Source of the DNA: Cinnamomum chago
Lineage: Eukaryota > Streptophyta > Magnoliopsida > Laurales > Lauraceae
Direction of reading: 5' to 3'
Assembly (NCBI GenBank): GCA_038049695.1
Contig: CP142451.1
Location: forward strand, 8,678,001-8,742,000
DNA: 64,000 nt
A program made the position numbers and the translations under genes. Numbering within the stretch: the stretch's first letter is position 1; every line of letters starts with the position of its first letter. The notes under the pieces are model-generated. The model ran no database searches. It was not told where the DNA came from and saw nothing but the letters and a program-made list of their open reading frames with translations. Shown here in pieces: positions 24,812 through 35,744 of the stretch.

Positions 24812-26727
24812 CTGGGGTATCTTTATGTTGAATATACTTCATGGAAGGTTTATATGTGTATTCCGGTTTTTTTTTTTTTTTTTTAATGGTTTGTGTGATT
24901 GAGTTGGGTTTTTACTAATAAAAAATTTAGTAATTTTCATACATATGTAGTGGTTCTTTTCTGTGGGATGTTGGCTTTTATGTGATGATAGTATTTATCA
25001 TTATTGTTATTATTATTTTTGTCATATCTTCTTAATGCAAGCATATATTTCCTTAGTTTTTGTGATATATTCTTGTATATAAGATGTGTATTGGTTTAAT
25101 ATATATATTAAATTTTTTTGCAAAGAATTATAGGCTTCATTTGTGTATTTTAACAATTTCTTTGTTTCTGTGATGATTACCTAGAGGTGGGTTTTGATTC
25201 TTGTCTTGAATTGTATTTGGGTGTTTTTTGGGATTAGGTGGCCACATCAACCCTGCTGTCACCTTTGGGCTGCTGCTGGCCAGGAAACTGTCTCTTACAA
25301 GGGCCGTTTTTTACATGGTGATGCAATGCTTGGGTGCCATCTGTGGTGCTGGTGTTGTAAAGGGCTTCCAAAAGGGCCCCTATCAGATGTTGGGTGGAGG
25401 AGCCAATGTTGTGAACCATGGCTACACCAAGGGAGATGGCTTGGGTGCTGAGATTGTGGGTACCTTTGTTCTTGTCTACACTGTCTTCTCTGCAACAGAT
25501 GCCAAGAGAAATGCCAGAGATTCTCATGTGCCTGTAAGTATTATTTGACTTGTAGAGATCTGCATGCATCAGTTTCCAGCTGTTCATTTCCTTGTTATAT
25601 TTCTTTCTTGGAAAGTAGTATTGACTCTTTATTAAAGGCTATGATTCACAGCCAACAAACAATCCTTACCATTCAATATTATTGTGTGTTCTATTGCTAC
25701 TGGAATTGCTGTGTGCTTATTTAACTTTTTTTTTTTTTTTGAGGTTTTACTTTATACTCAAAGATAATGTTGTGTGGGTCTCTCACTAAAGGCTGTCAAG
25801 GTGCAGGTTTCTTTTGTCGTTTTCTTCTATGTCTATGTGTAAAGGAAGCGCATGGAATCTGCTTTTATCATGGCCTTTTGAAGTTTTCCTCAAAGTGGTT
25901 TTCTGGGTTGTGGTTTAATTTCTTCTGGTGCATGTGGCTTTGGTCCTTCAAATTTGATTGATGCACAATGTGGCCTCTAATGGGGCCTTGTTTTGCGTGT
26001 GAGTGGATGGTTCACCACTTTGGAGCTAAAAGGCCAAGGACAATGCCACCTACTTCTGTCATTACCACCAAACATTGAAAAAGAAATGTACAATACAATG
26101 CAGGAGCACTGAAGTCCCAAGTTTTTGAAGCATGGAGATGGGACCTGTTCAGTGAACTGCTCACTGACATTTTTCCAACCCATGTTCAACCCTAATCTTT
26201 TGTTGTTTAGATTTAGAACTAGACCATTAATATTTTTAGTTCTTGGGGATGTACAGTATGGGTTGGTTTTTTTTTTTTTTTTTTTTTTCATTGGCGTTCT
26301 TTCTTCATTTATATGTAATCTCAACTCAAATTCCTTGGAAGCTGTAATTAATTTCTTTCTCTATTTCTATGTTCTATTGGCAGATCCTGGCTCCTCTCCC
26401 AATTGGGTTTGCTGTTTTCCTTGTTCACTTGGCCACCATCCCCATCACTGGAACAGGCATCAATCCTGCAAGAAGCCTTGGAGCTGCCATCATCTACAAC
26501 AAAGACCATGCATGGGATGACCATGTATATTTTCTTCCATATCACTGAATATAAAGATCAAGCTTTTTTCATGTAGAGATATATCTATCAGAAGGAAAAC
26601 CATACTCATGTTTTTTTTTTCCCCCTTGCAGTGGATTTTCTGGGTAGGTCCCTTCATTGGTGCTGCCCTTGCAGCTGTATACCACCAGATAGTCATCAGA
26701 GCAATTCCATTCAAGAGCAGGGCCTAA
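24426..26727 (+). CDS. PIP1: Plasma-membrane aquaporin, PIP1 subfamily, 4 exons, 287 aa
   Basis: Exons: 24426-24756, 25238-25533, 26384-26524, 26632-26727. They join in frame to 288 codons with the stop, and this four-exon pattern is conserved in plant PIPs. The long N-terminus ([20 protein letters not shown]) and the short C-terminus (FKSRA) mark the PIP1 rather than the PIP2 subgroup. The two pore loops carry NPA at 115-117 (GGHINPAVT) and 236-238 (GINPARSLG). H224, T233 and R239 match three of the aromatic/arginine filter positions of water-selective PIPs. Six transmembrane helices are evident. Family knowledge: PIP1 proteins move water, and some CO2, and usually reach the plasma membrane as heterotetramers with PIP2. 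The start was chosen as the first ATG that gives the family N-terminus. The member number within PIP1 cannot be decided. Confidence 0.97.
24769..24809. repeat. (CT)n microsatellite at the start of PIP1 intron 1
   Basis: About 20 CT units begin 12 bases after the exon 1 donor. A poly(T) run follows near 24868-24884. Confidence 0.9.
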
Positions 26728-27732
26728 ATTAATTAACTACCATCATGATGCTGGATTGGATTTGTTTTCCTTCTCTTTTTTTCCAACTTCTCTTTTCAAT
26801 TATTGTAAATCTGTACCTTTTGTTTCTTCTTCCTTCTATATGTTGAGGACTGTCGTTATGTGTAAGTTGAGTTTTCTTGAGTGGTAAATGCTTGCAAATT
26901 AAGTTATGCTTTCTGTTTTTTGCTTTTGAGACTCTCAAGGGTCAGTCTGATTCTCTGAATATGTAAAATGAGAAAATACAAACAAGCAGTTCTCTACATT
27001 GATAGAGGATGGTCAAAATCACCCTAAACATTCAAAGGATGATGACTTTCGGTTTTCATATTAGTACAAATAATTTATGGCCTTCCATTTCTCCTTTGCA
27101 TTGAGAGTAACATGTAAATAGGGTTGGAACTCTCAACCTTTTAACTAACAGATAACATCAAATTGGTTTGATACTTATTAGGTGCTGCGGGTCGTGCGTG
27201 GGACTGGAAAAAAAAAACCATATTTGGATAGATATTGGATAGGCAAAAAATAGAGTAGAGTGAAGTTAAATGGGCCATAACATTCTAAAATTCCAACTTC
27301 ACATTATTTGGATGAGTCTGGCCCGATGATGAAGTAATGTTGTAAGCTACATGTACTCCATTTCACTTCAACTCTAAATATTTTCGTTTTCTTGAGTAAA
27401 AGTGGATTTTACTCCAAACCTTAATTTCAAAATAAGCATCCAAATAGAATGGAGTGAAGTACTCTACTTCAACTTCAACTTCAACTTACTTCTCTTCTTC
27501 CACTCCACTCTACATGTGAAATCCACTTCATTTTACTTCACTCATCATTTATTCAAACAGGCCCAACAAACAACATCAAATAGGTTTGATACTTTAATTA
27601 TTTGTGCCCCCAACTCCAAGGGGTTGAAGGTTGCTTCACTTGATGGGCTCTAAACAAAAACATTGTTGTACTTAAAAGGCTGTTTATATGTGGGAGTGTA
27701 GTTAGTTCACTTCATGTGTGCGGATTACTTGA
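26728..27732. other. PIP1 3' region and spacer
   Basis: The first 200 bp are T-rich and probably the 3' untranslated region. At 27215-27570 a tract with caacttcaacttcaactt and flanks catatttggatag / ttattcaaacagg could be a decayed MITE. No gene is seen. Confidence 0.4.
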
Positions 27733-28491
27733 GGGCACGTTTGTGTAGATGTAACCTCCATGGAAAGAAGAAACTGCCACATCAGCAAATTCTATGGTTT
27801 TTAAAAACTTCGGAAAAGGTTTTTCGCGGAAGTTAAAGATTCATATTTGGTGCAAAAAGTTTTTCCTCGATGAACTAGTGCTAATGTTGTTTGGTGCGGC
27901 TGTAGATTCCTTATGGTAAACTAGTGTTTATTGTTTGGTGTAGCAATTTTCTACGGAAAAATAACAAAACTATAAAGTGGTATTGTCATTTGTAACTTAC
28001 TTTCTATTTAATCTTTTGTTCACACTACTATGTATAAACCCCTTTGCAATCCTGTTTCTATCAAATATAGGTGGGTTATCCAGCTACCCACCCAATTAGC
28101 TTAAGATTGTGGGATTCGAAGTTGTCTTAATTGACCCAATTGGATAGGTCAGGATGTCCGTTTGGTAGCCTTAAAACATCTTGAACCATACAGGAAGCAT
28201 ACAACAGGGTCAATGAATACCCAAATGGCCTAAAAATGTGCCTAATGCTTACTTACGTCTGGCTTTGCCTAGTAATCTTATCATGAAGAAATTTCGGGCT
28301 TGCAGTTGAATATTGGGCACAGATCGTGATGTGCAGGTTTCTGTGGCATTGGAAGGATTCTTCCCATATATAACAAGAATGTGAAAATCAGAAAACACCT
28401 AGAATGCATTTTTAGAGAGGGGCTTCCATAGAATCATGTAAACTACTATTAGGTGGCTGGGCGTGGCTGTTGGGAGAGGGTGGAGAAGGGA

Positions 28492-29070
28492 CGAGGCCGG
28501 CCCTGAGCAAGGGCTGTAAGTGCCCTTGCCCCGGGCCCATTTTTCAGGGGGGCCCAAAATCCCTTCTACATTTTATTTTCTTTTCAATCATTTGGTGGGG
28601 GCAGGGCTCATCCAATGGATTCCATCGTCCTGAATATCAATAAACCTATCATCAAATCATCTGAGAGAGTGCTTATTGCATCACTTATTTGAGCATCCAT
28701 TAGTGGGGCCCACCAATGATATTTTATATTTGATGGCTGAAATTCTGGGAGAATCTGGTCTAGCGTTGGGATGGTTTGAGTTTTTTTTTTTTTTACAAAT
28801 AGATCATCAAGCCTTCAGCCCTTCACCTGTTCTTCTGTTAGTAGGGCCCACCAATGATTTTTTATTCCCCATATATGATGCTTAAATTCTGGTATGAGTT
28901 CTCTTTCTTCTTTTTTTTTTTTTTTTCAAATAGTTATACTTGGGCACCATCAACCCATTGCCAATTTTTCACATCAGTGGGGCCCACCAATGATATTATC
29001 ATATATGATGGCTGAAGAAGCCTAACTTTTACTCTTGCCCTGAGCCCTGAAAAATTTAAAACCGGCCCTG
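28492..29070. mobile_element. Nested hAT element (579 bp) with perfect 8-bp duplication
   Basis: agaaggga borders both sides (28484-28491 and 29071-29078). The left end cgaggccgg and the right end ccggccctg are inverted repeats matching the CAGGGCCGG start common in hAT elements. The interior is non-coding and holds three tandem copies of a 137-bp unit. Confidence 0.75.
28704..29010. repeat. Three tandem copies of a ~137-bp unit inside the hAT element
   Basis: gggcccaccaatgat occurs at 28706, 28844 and 28980. Each is followed by tatgatg and gaaattctgg-like words, and the first two copies by a poly(T) stretch and caaatag. The spacing is 138 and 136 bp. Confidence 0.8.
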
Positions 29071-29374
29071 AGAAGGGAGACGGGGTGGGGTGTGGCTGCT
29101 GGGACAAGGTGGACGTGGCTACTAGGACAGGGTGGAGAAGAGAGAAGAGGGGGAAGAAAGAGGTGGCCAGGCGTGGTGGGGTGGCTGGGCTTGGTGGCTG
29201 GTTGCAAGGGAGCCGCTGGTGGCGTTAGGAGAGGGGAGTCGCTGGTGCCGTCCATGCTGCTTGCTCTCGTCGATGAAGGAGAATTGAGAATGGGGTTGCT
29301 AGGATTTTGCATCTGAAATGGGTAGGAAATGTAGTTTATAAGGGGGGGGGGGGCAAGTTTCCTATGCCCTCTAA

Positions 29375-29610
29375 GGCTCTGTTTGTGCAGAGCAGGTTTC
29401 AGCGGAAACCACTTGCTGACCAAGCGCCGGGATTTTTGGCGACTCCTTCTCACGTTTGGTGCAGCAAGTGAAAGGACGCGTTTCCGACTTTTTTGTGCTG
29501 ATTTTCTGCGCAAGCCGTGGATTGCGTTTCCGACCTGCACTCGTCGGATTTGTTTTCTGCGGAAGAGGAAAGCGTCGTTTCCTCTTCCGTGGATGCGCAC
29601 AAACACACCC
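29375..29610. mobile_element. Nested Harbinger-like MITE (236 bp)
   Basis: The left end ggctctgtttgtgcagagc and the right end gcgcacaaacacaccc are inverted repeats. TAA flanks both sides (29372-29374 and 29611-29613). It contains ttcagcggaaacc and related words of the larger family but is GC-richer than its host element. Confidence 0.7.
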
Positions 29611-30024
29611 TAATGGAAAGTCTATTTCCATAGTGAGGAAGAAAAAAAGCTGAGTTGGCAATAAAGTAATTCCATGGAAAAAAACTGCACCAAACACATG
29701 AAAAGTAGCTTTTCTGCAGAAAACTGTCTCCTTTTCCATGGAAATAAGCTACACAAACATGCCCTGAGTAATCTAAACATGAGTCACCTGCAAGTGAGAT
29801 GCTTTGTTCTTCACCATGACCAATTATAGATAAGAAGAATTAGAGGTAAGGGCAATTAAGTTTGGACGATCTAACAGTGTTGTTCTTTGTAATCTTTATC
29901 TTCTTTTACCCTAATAAAAAAGTGTAATATTTATACTGAATTAGATTTGACAATACCTTTGATGATGATGTACTTAGCAAATATGAAACTACAACCTCCT
30001 AGATTGCCTACTCCAAAAATCTAA

Positions 30025-30267
30025 GGGCTCCTTTGTTTGCATGGACTTGAATTCATAATTAAAGGAGTGGGAGATGAATGATACAAGATAGAGATATAGA
30101 AGAGACATTGACTTTCCTAGATGATGGCTAGGTATTTTTCATTGAAGGAGAGATTTATTTGATGGTCATTTATGGTTCTTCGCCTTTGTTTATCCAATTT
30201 TAACAACTCTTAGGAATACATTTGTTTAATTCTAAAAACTCAATTTATAATGCAAGCAAAGAGACCC
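30025..30267. mobile_element. Tourist-like MITE (243 bp)
   Basis: The terminal repeats are gggctcctttgtttgcat and atgcaagcaaagagaccc, with TAA duplicated at 30022-30024 and 30268-30270. These features match PIF/Harbinger MITEs. No coding sequence is present. Confidence 0.75.
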
Positions 30268-30270
30268 TAA

Positions 30271-33000
30271 GTTGGTTTGCCAGTGAACTGCAATTTAATT
30301 GGTTCACTCAAACAACAGGACTTCCTGCTTCAACTTATCTTTTCCTCACACAGGAAAATACCTAATTCCCACTTGACCATACAAAATAAACTTCAAATAT
30401 ACAAAGGGAGACTGGTAGGGCCCATACATAGCTATCCATTTATACCCACCTCACATGGATGTATGCTTTTTATATGTAATTAAGCCCAAGCAATACGTTT
30501 CAGACAAAACAAATTAGGTAATTAAGATATGGGTATCCAAAACTTTTTGGACTCATTAGATAATGGGTTCCAGATTTGGGCCCACATTTATGCATGTTTT
30601 TGTAAGTGGGTCAGATATGGGTATCCAAAACTTCATCAAATCTAAGTATACTTTAACAATGCACAGAGAGGCTCAAACCACCCTAATCATTGTTACACAG
30701 TAAATTCTCAATAATGTAGTAGTATTTTTGAACACATGCTGAAAATTGAAAATTCTTGTAAGAAAAGTGTGGTTTTAATAAAATCACAATAAAACACTGA
30801 GATAATTAACATGTATTTATTTCTTTTTCTTTTGGTATTCATATCATTTTAAAATTAATTTGCTTTTCGCAAAATTTTCAAGATTATGTTAAAAAATAGT
30901 ATTCTAAGCATGATCAGAATGTCTAATTAAACTTTTGATACACTATTTTTTGGATGCGCCAAACCACACCAGACTTGGTTATTCTTTTAGTAAGCCCACC
31001 TAGATGGATGACGTTCAAGGAAGATTTAGGGACGGATAAGTATGTGAACAAAGATTATTGCTATATGGTCTGATCAAATGATAATGAGTTTTTTTTATTT
31101 AAGGTCTTTAGAGCTTAGATATTATCTAATTTATTATGTTGAATTCAACATAATTATTGTTAGACCATTGTCAAACTAAGCTCATGATCAATTAAGAGAG
31201 AGTAGTTTGGGAAAGATTCATAAGCGAGCCTCCTACATCAAAGAGTCCAGGTCACCCATAGTAGTTGTTGCATTTTTAACTTGAGTAGAGCAATCACGGT
31301 CCGCCACATTATCCAAAAATTCATTTGCAGCTCTCCCACCCGATTCAAACTACTTCAAACTTGAAAATCATGTAAACCCTTTGATGTCGTGGTGGACTGT
31401 GATTGGTCCAGTCATGGTGAAGATGTAATAACTGCAATTGGTGATCTAGACTCTACATCCAAAACAAGAAAGAGGAATTGTGGAGAGTTTGCCGAAAATA
31501 GATACACCCCTACGTCTTCTAAGGCTCAGGCTCAAGATAAAATCCATGATGCCTCAAATTTTAAACCTCTTAAAATTAAGGAAATATCCTCTTCCATGCA
31601 TACTTACATACTTTGTATGGCTGTCTAGTTGGTGGGGCCCACTTGAATGCATTGCTATTATTGAGGGTAGGATGGATGGAAAGGTCTTCTTATGTAAAGA
31701 AATTGCCACATCAAATTATCTTAGCCTTTAATTCAACAACATTTGTTACTTTGAAAGGGGTTAAATGCCGCACTAATTAGGCATGAAAAATCTAATTATA
31801 TCCTTCTCAACTCTTGTTATGTGGGAAAAATTATTAACACAAACAAATGGTGTTAAGCACTGATCAATGGTGGCCTAGTAGAGCTGAATTGTAAATGTAG
31901 TTTGCTTGTAGGAGGGAATTTTTCCTTTAAATGCTCAATCTCATGTTGCTCTTTGCCAAACTCCACTCTATAAAGTGTTGGGCTCTGCACAAAAAGAATA
32001 CATACATATAAATATAAAGTTTTTAGAAGTTTTTAAAATTTTTTGCTGAAAGAAACTTTTAAATTAAAAAAAAAAAACAACGACTAAGGGTCCAAACACT
32101 TTATAATAATTATAGATAACCTCCATTTCACATATCACACAATAACACTACCATTTCACACATCACTTAATAGCCATATATTTATTGATAGCACAAAATG
32201 ACACGACATACAAACTTTATAGAAAAAACGGCATTCCATGTTATCATGAATTAATCCGACATTCCATCATTTCATAATGCAATAGAATGGGGGCAAATTT
32301 ATCAAAAAAAGAAAGAAAAAATAAAAGCGCAGAAATCCCTCTAGTGTCATTATGATGTGTTTCGTCCCTGCCGCATTTCTCAACTTTAACTATTTACAAA
32401 AGAAAATCTTTTTTTTTATATAAACGGTAATATTTAGGTGAGAACTAGTTCTGACATATTATATAAGAACTTTTTCTTGGGATCCAATTGTGTGCCTCAT
32501 TTGGGGATGAGATGATATCGGGGGATGGAAAGATCTATGTGAGACCATCCCAAGTATCAAGTTTGACTCCAAACCTATGCCCCTAACCCCTTTAACTGTC
32601 GCCCACAAGTTTAATGGTTTCATATTCGAAAAAATATTCAACCCTCGATCCAACGGTTCAGTTTATTTGGATGTCTACAAATCTTTGGAATTAGTGACTA
32701 TCAGGGGTTCCTCATTAATTGCTAGGTTTGGATGGATTGCTAGTTGAGCCCCGAAAAAAAAGTTCTAGTATAATAAGGTGAGAACTAATTCTCATTTGAA
32801 TATTTTCCTTATATAAAAATCCCAAATATTCGTATAAAAACTTCATTAAAATTTAATCACTTGGTTGGTCTCAAAATTTATTTTCATCCGTTCTAGAAGA
32901 AACCTAGGAAAGTCAATCCACACGTATTCACAATCGACTCGACTCAACCATTTATTCATTTGTCAGACCAAAATCAACGCCCGTGCGTTACGTCTTGCGG
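30271..33000. other. Intergenic spacer upstream of the MAPKKK gene
   Basis: AT-rich and without a recognisable gene on either strand. It includes one candidate MITE (31969-32105). The segment 32760-33000 should contain the promoter of the downstream gene; no clear TATA box was identified. Confidence 0.5.
31969..32105. mobile_element. Candidate short MITE (137 bp)
   Basis: The ends tataaagtgttgggctc and gggtccaaacactttata are inverted repeats of about 17 bp with two mismatches. The TA at each end could be a Stowaway-type duplication, but the superfamily is not certain. The interior is A-rich. Confidence 0.45.
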
Positions 33001-33009
33001 GTCTATTGA

Positions 33010-33318
33010 TTAAAATCGTCACCTTCTCTTCCAAGCCGCAGAAACTCCAAAGAGCAGCAGAAGCAGAAGCAGCAGCTGAAGTCTCACCTCTCTCTCTCTC
33101 TCATCCCATTTCCCTCCCTTTTCTCTCTCTCAAGCCCTCCTAGGTTTTTTCGCCCCTCCCCTCCGTCTAGATCTGCAAAATCGTACGGACATACCGTGTT
33201 CATACACTGTTTCTGTATTTGAGAGTTCAGTTTATCTCGCCAGGAGTTTGGGTTTGTAGAGAATTGCGATTTTGCCACCGTTAGATCTATCCACAGAGGA
33301 AGTTCGAGCTTCATTAAG
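33010..33318 (+). other. Probable 5' leader exon of the MAPKKK gene
   Basis: A CT-rich stretch (33085-33135) typical of plant 5' leaders is followed by sequence ending taag at 33318. The next bases are gcaagt, which fits the rare GC-AG donor consensus AG|GCAAGT. Likely acceptors are 34561 (after a long T tract) or 34592. The exon borders are inferred, and the transcription start is a guess. Confidence 0.4.
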
Positions 33319-33523
33319 GCAAGTGTATTTGATCGATTTATTGAGAAATGTTTTTTCTTGAATTCCTGATGTGTCGTGGGTAGTTCTGAATCTGTGAAAG
33401 ATTGGATTCTGTTTTGAAGGGGGTAATCAAATCAGGTTCTGGAATATCTGGTTTGGGTTCTCTTTAGATTTTGTTTAATCGACTTGGTAGACTTCATTTC
33501 ATGGAATCGGAATTTTTTTTTTT

Positions 33524-33640
33524 AAAGATTGGATCTTTACTTGGTTTGAAACTGATGATATGAAATGGGCGTTTGAGTTTTAAAGATTGGATCTTTACTT
33601 GGTTTGAAATTGATGATATGAAATTGGCGTTGGAGTTATG
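33524..33640. repeat. Two-copy tandem repeat, 58-bp period, in the leader intron
   Basis: aaagattggatctttacttg begins at 33524 and again at 33582. Both units continue with gtttgaaa.tgatgatatgaaat and end gagtt. Confidence 0.85.
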
Positions 33641-34623
33641 AACAAAATGTGTTTATTTGTTGGATATATGATGGTGGGGGATGTGGAAGTTTAGTAGCAC
33701 TGGCATTGATGGGCTTTGTAGAGGCAACTGCTGGAAAATGGAAGATGGGGCTTTTGTGAAAGTAGCAGCATTGGATAGAGTGTGTACAATATTTTATGGG
33801 ATGGTTGTTCCTTTCATTTTTTATGTTTTTATTTGAAGTTTGAACATTCAATACTAATGATGGCATTAGGGCCAGAGGATTAGGTATGTGTTTCCCACTT
33901 TCTTTATGCTTATAAACAAATTGAGTGTTGTGGGGTCCATGCAAATGGCTTTTTAATTAACCATAAATGGATTCGCCTACATGGTAATTTAGAGATAATT
34001 GCATTTGCCCCATGCACTATGTTCTTGCTAGGAACTTCTGTTGTTTGCGAAAGGAAAATGCTCAGAGACACCTGCTTTGTAGAACTTAGTTTTTATGCAT
34101 TTATGCCCAGGAATATGCACCCTCAATTGTGATTACGATGTGATTTACATTAAAAAAAATTCATTTCTTGCTCAGGCTTTTGCAAATGTCAACTTACTGT
34201 ATTATACAAAAAACATGCTTCTTTATGGTGCATGTAATTACAAAGCTGATCCCTGGTATATGTATTTTACATCGCCTTCGATTTATTCTACAATATAAAT
34301 GCAATGCCAGCAACTTATATTACAGACTACATGCAGTTTTTGGTTCATGTCCTCTATATGTGTGATGAAGTGGTTTAATATTGGCTAGAATTGACATTTC
34401 TATATTGGATCAGATCAGTGAATTAAAACTTCTCAAAACATTGCATAGTTTGTGGGAGTTTTTTTTTTTATATTTGAATAATAGTTTATTTTGCTTACAA
34501 ATTTATTTATTTATTTTCAATTGAGAATCCGTGCTAACCTGTCTTTTTTTTTTTATAACAGTTAAGCAGCATAACACAACTATTTTTATCAGGTTATTGT
34601 GGCAAATATCTATTCTGAATCAT

Positions 34624-34716
34624 ATGCATATGCATATGCATGATGGCATTCCATGTCGGTCAACACTCTGCTCTGAGAAGTTCCCCTTTTGTTTAAGAGG
34701 TCATATGAGGTTGTGA
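34624..34716 (+). promoter_or_regulatory. Upstream ORF (30 codons) in the MAPKKK leader
   Basis: The first three ATGs are stacked in ATGCAT repeats (MHMHMHDG...), and the frame closes at 34714-34716, 70 bases before the main start at 34787. If the leader exon includes this stretch, ribosomes would meet the uORF first. The peptide was not recognised as a conserved one. Confidence 0.4.
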
Positions 34717-34786
34717 GGCTTATGAACTGGTCGTGCATTAGAGTCAGAAGAACTCGACCAACATTTCTGTTTGTGGCAATTGAAGC

Positions 34787-35694
34787 ATGCCTTCATGGTG
34801 GGGAAAATCTTCATCCAAGGAAGTAAAAAAAAAGACAAGCAAGGAGAATTTTATCTATGCATTATTGCACCGCAAATCTAAAATTCCATTTGAAGAAAAG
34901 GGATATGTTAGACCTGGAGGAACTCGGCGGCATAGCAGCGAGATAGCTTCAGGAAAGGGGTCTCTATCACTAGCAGAGTCAAGGTTGACATCACCATCTA
35001 AGGAAGTATCACGCTGTCAAAGCTTTGCGGAGAGGCCACATGCACAGCCACTTCCGCTTCCTGGGGAGCAATCAAGCAATGGGCACACTGTCCCTAAAAT
35101 TAGTAGATTGAGACCAGCGGCAGAAACTAGTGGCAGACCAATGTTAATTCTGCCTTCTCCAAAATCAGATTGTATTTTAAGCAGGTCGATTGCCGCAGAT
35201 GTTGATGGAGAATTAGCTACTGCCTCTGTTTCTAGTGATTGCTCCATTGCTAGTGCCGATCCTGTTGATTCTTGCCTTGTTAGTTCTCAGGGGAATGATT
35301 ATGAATTTGCGAAAGCTGTTTCAAACAACCCTTTCAGGTGAATTTTTGTATGATTTGACTGGTTAATTTAAATTATAATGCAAACCAGATATATTGTTAA
35401 CACTTATAATCTATGGTGCCCGGATATGGGATGGATATGGCGGTGACATGCCATAGATATCACAGGGACATGGATTCTAGACATAAAAAAATGAAGTATC
35501 GGATACGATATGACATGGTACCTTGCTTACATTGAAGTATTTGGGCATCATATCTTCTAAAGGTTCCCCTTTGAGTTCTATGATGTTTTTAAAATTTTGA
35601 CCAGTATGTAGCACAGAGCAGACCTCTACATGGTAGTATCGGTACACAATCAGTGCGCCTCTGGTTTGGTTGCTCATTCTTAATTGAGAGAAAC

Positions 35695-35744
<50 letters not shown>

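Larger units (their letters stand above)
27733..29764. mobile_element. PIF/Harbinger-like element (2.0 kb) carrying two nested transposons
   Basis: The ends gggcacgtttgtgtag and ctacacaaacatgccc are inverted repeats, flanked by TGA on both sides (27730-27732, 29765-29767). The first 190 bp and the last 150 bp are clearly related to the MITE at 15389-15892, including gccacatcagcaaa, tttggtgcaaaaag and caccaaacacatgaaaa. Palindromes such as ttttccatggaaa and tttctgcagaaaa recur. It hosts an hAT element at 28492-29070 and a Harbinger MITE at 29375-29610. No transposase was recognised, so it is non-autonomous. Confidence 0.7.

Noticed and set aside
29022..29606. Open frame of 194 codons on the minus strand
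   Set aside because: It crosses the right end of the hAT element and most of the nested MITE, and its product is low-complexity Pro/Ser/Arg sequence. It is transposon sequence, not a gene.
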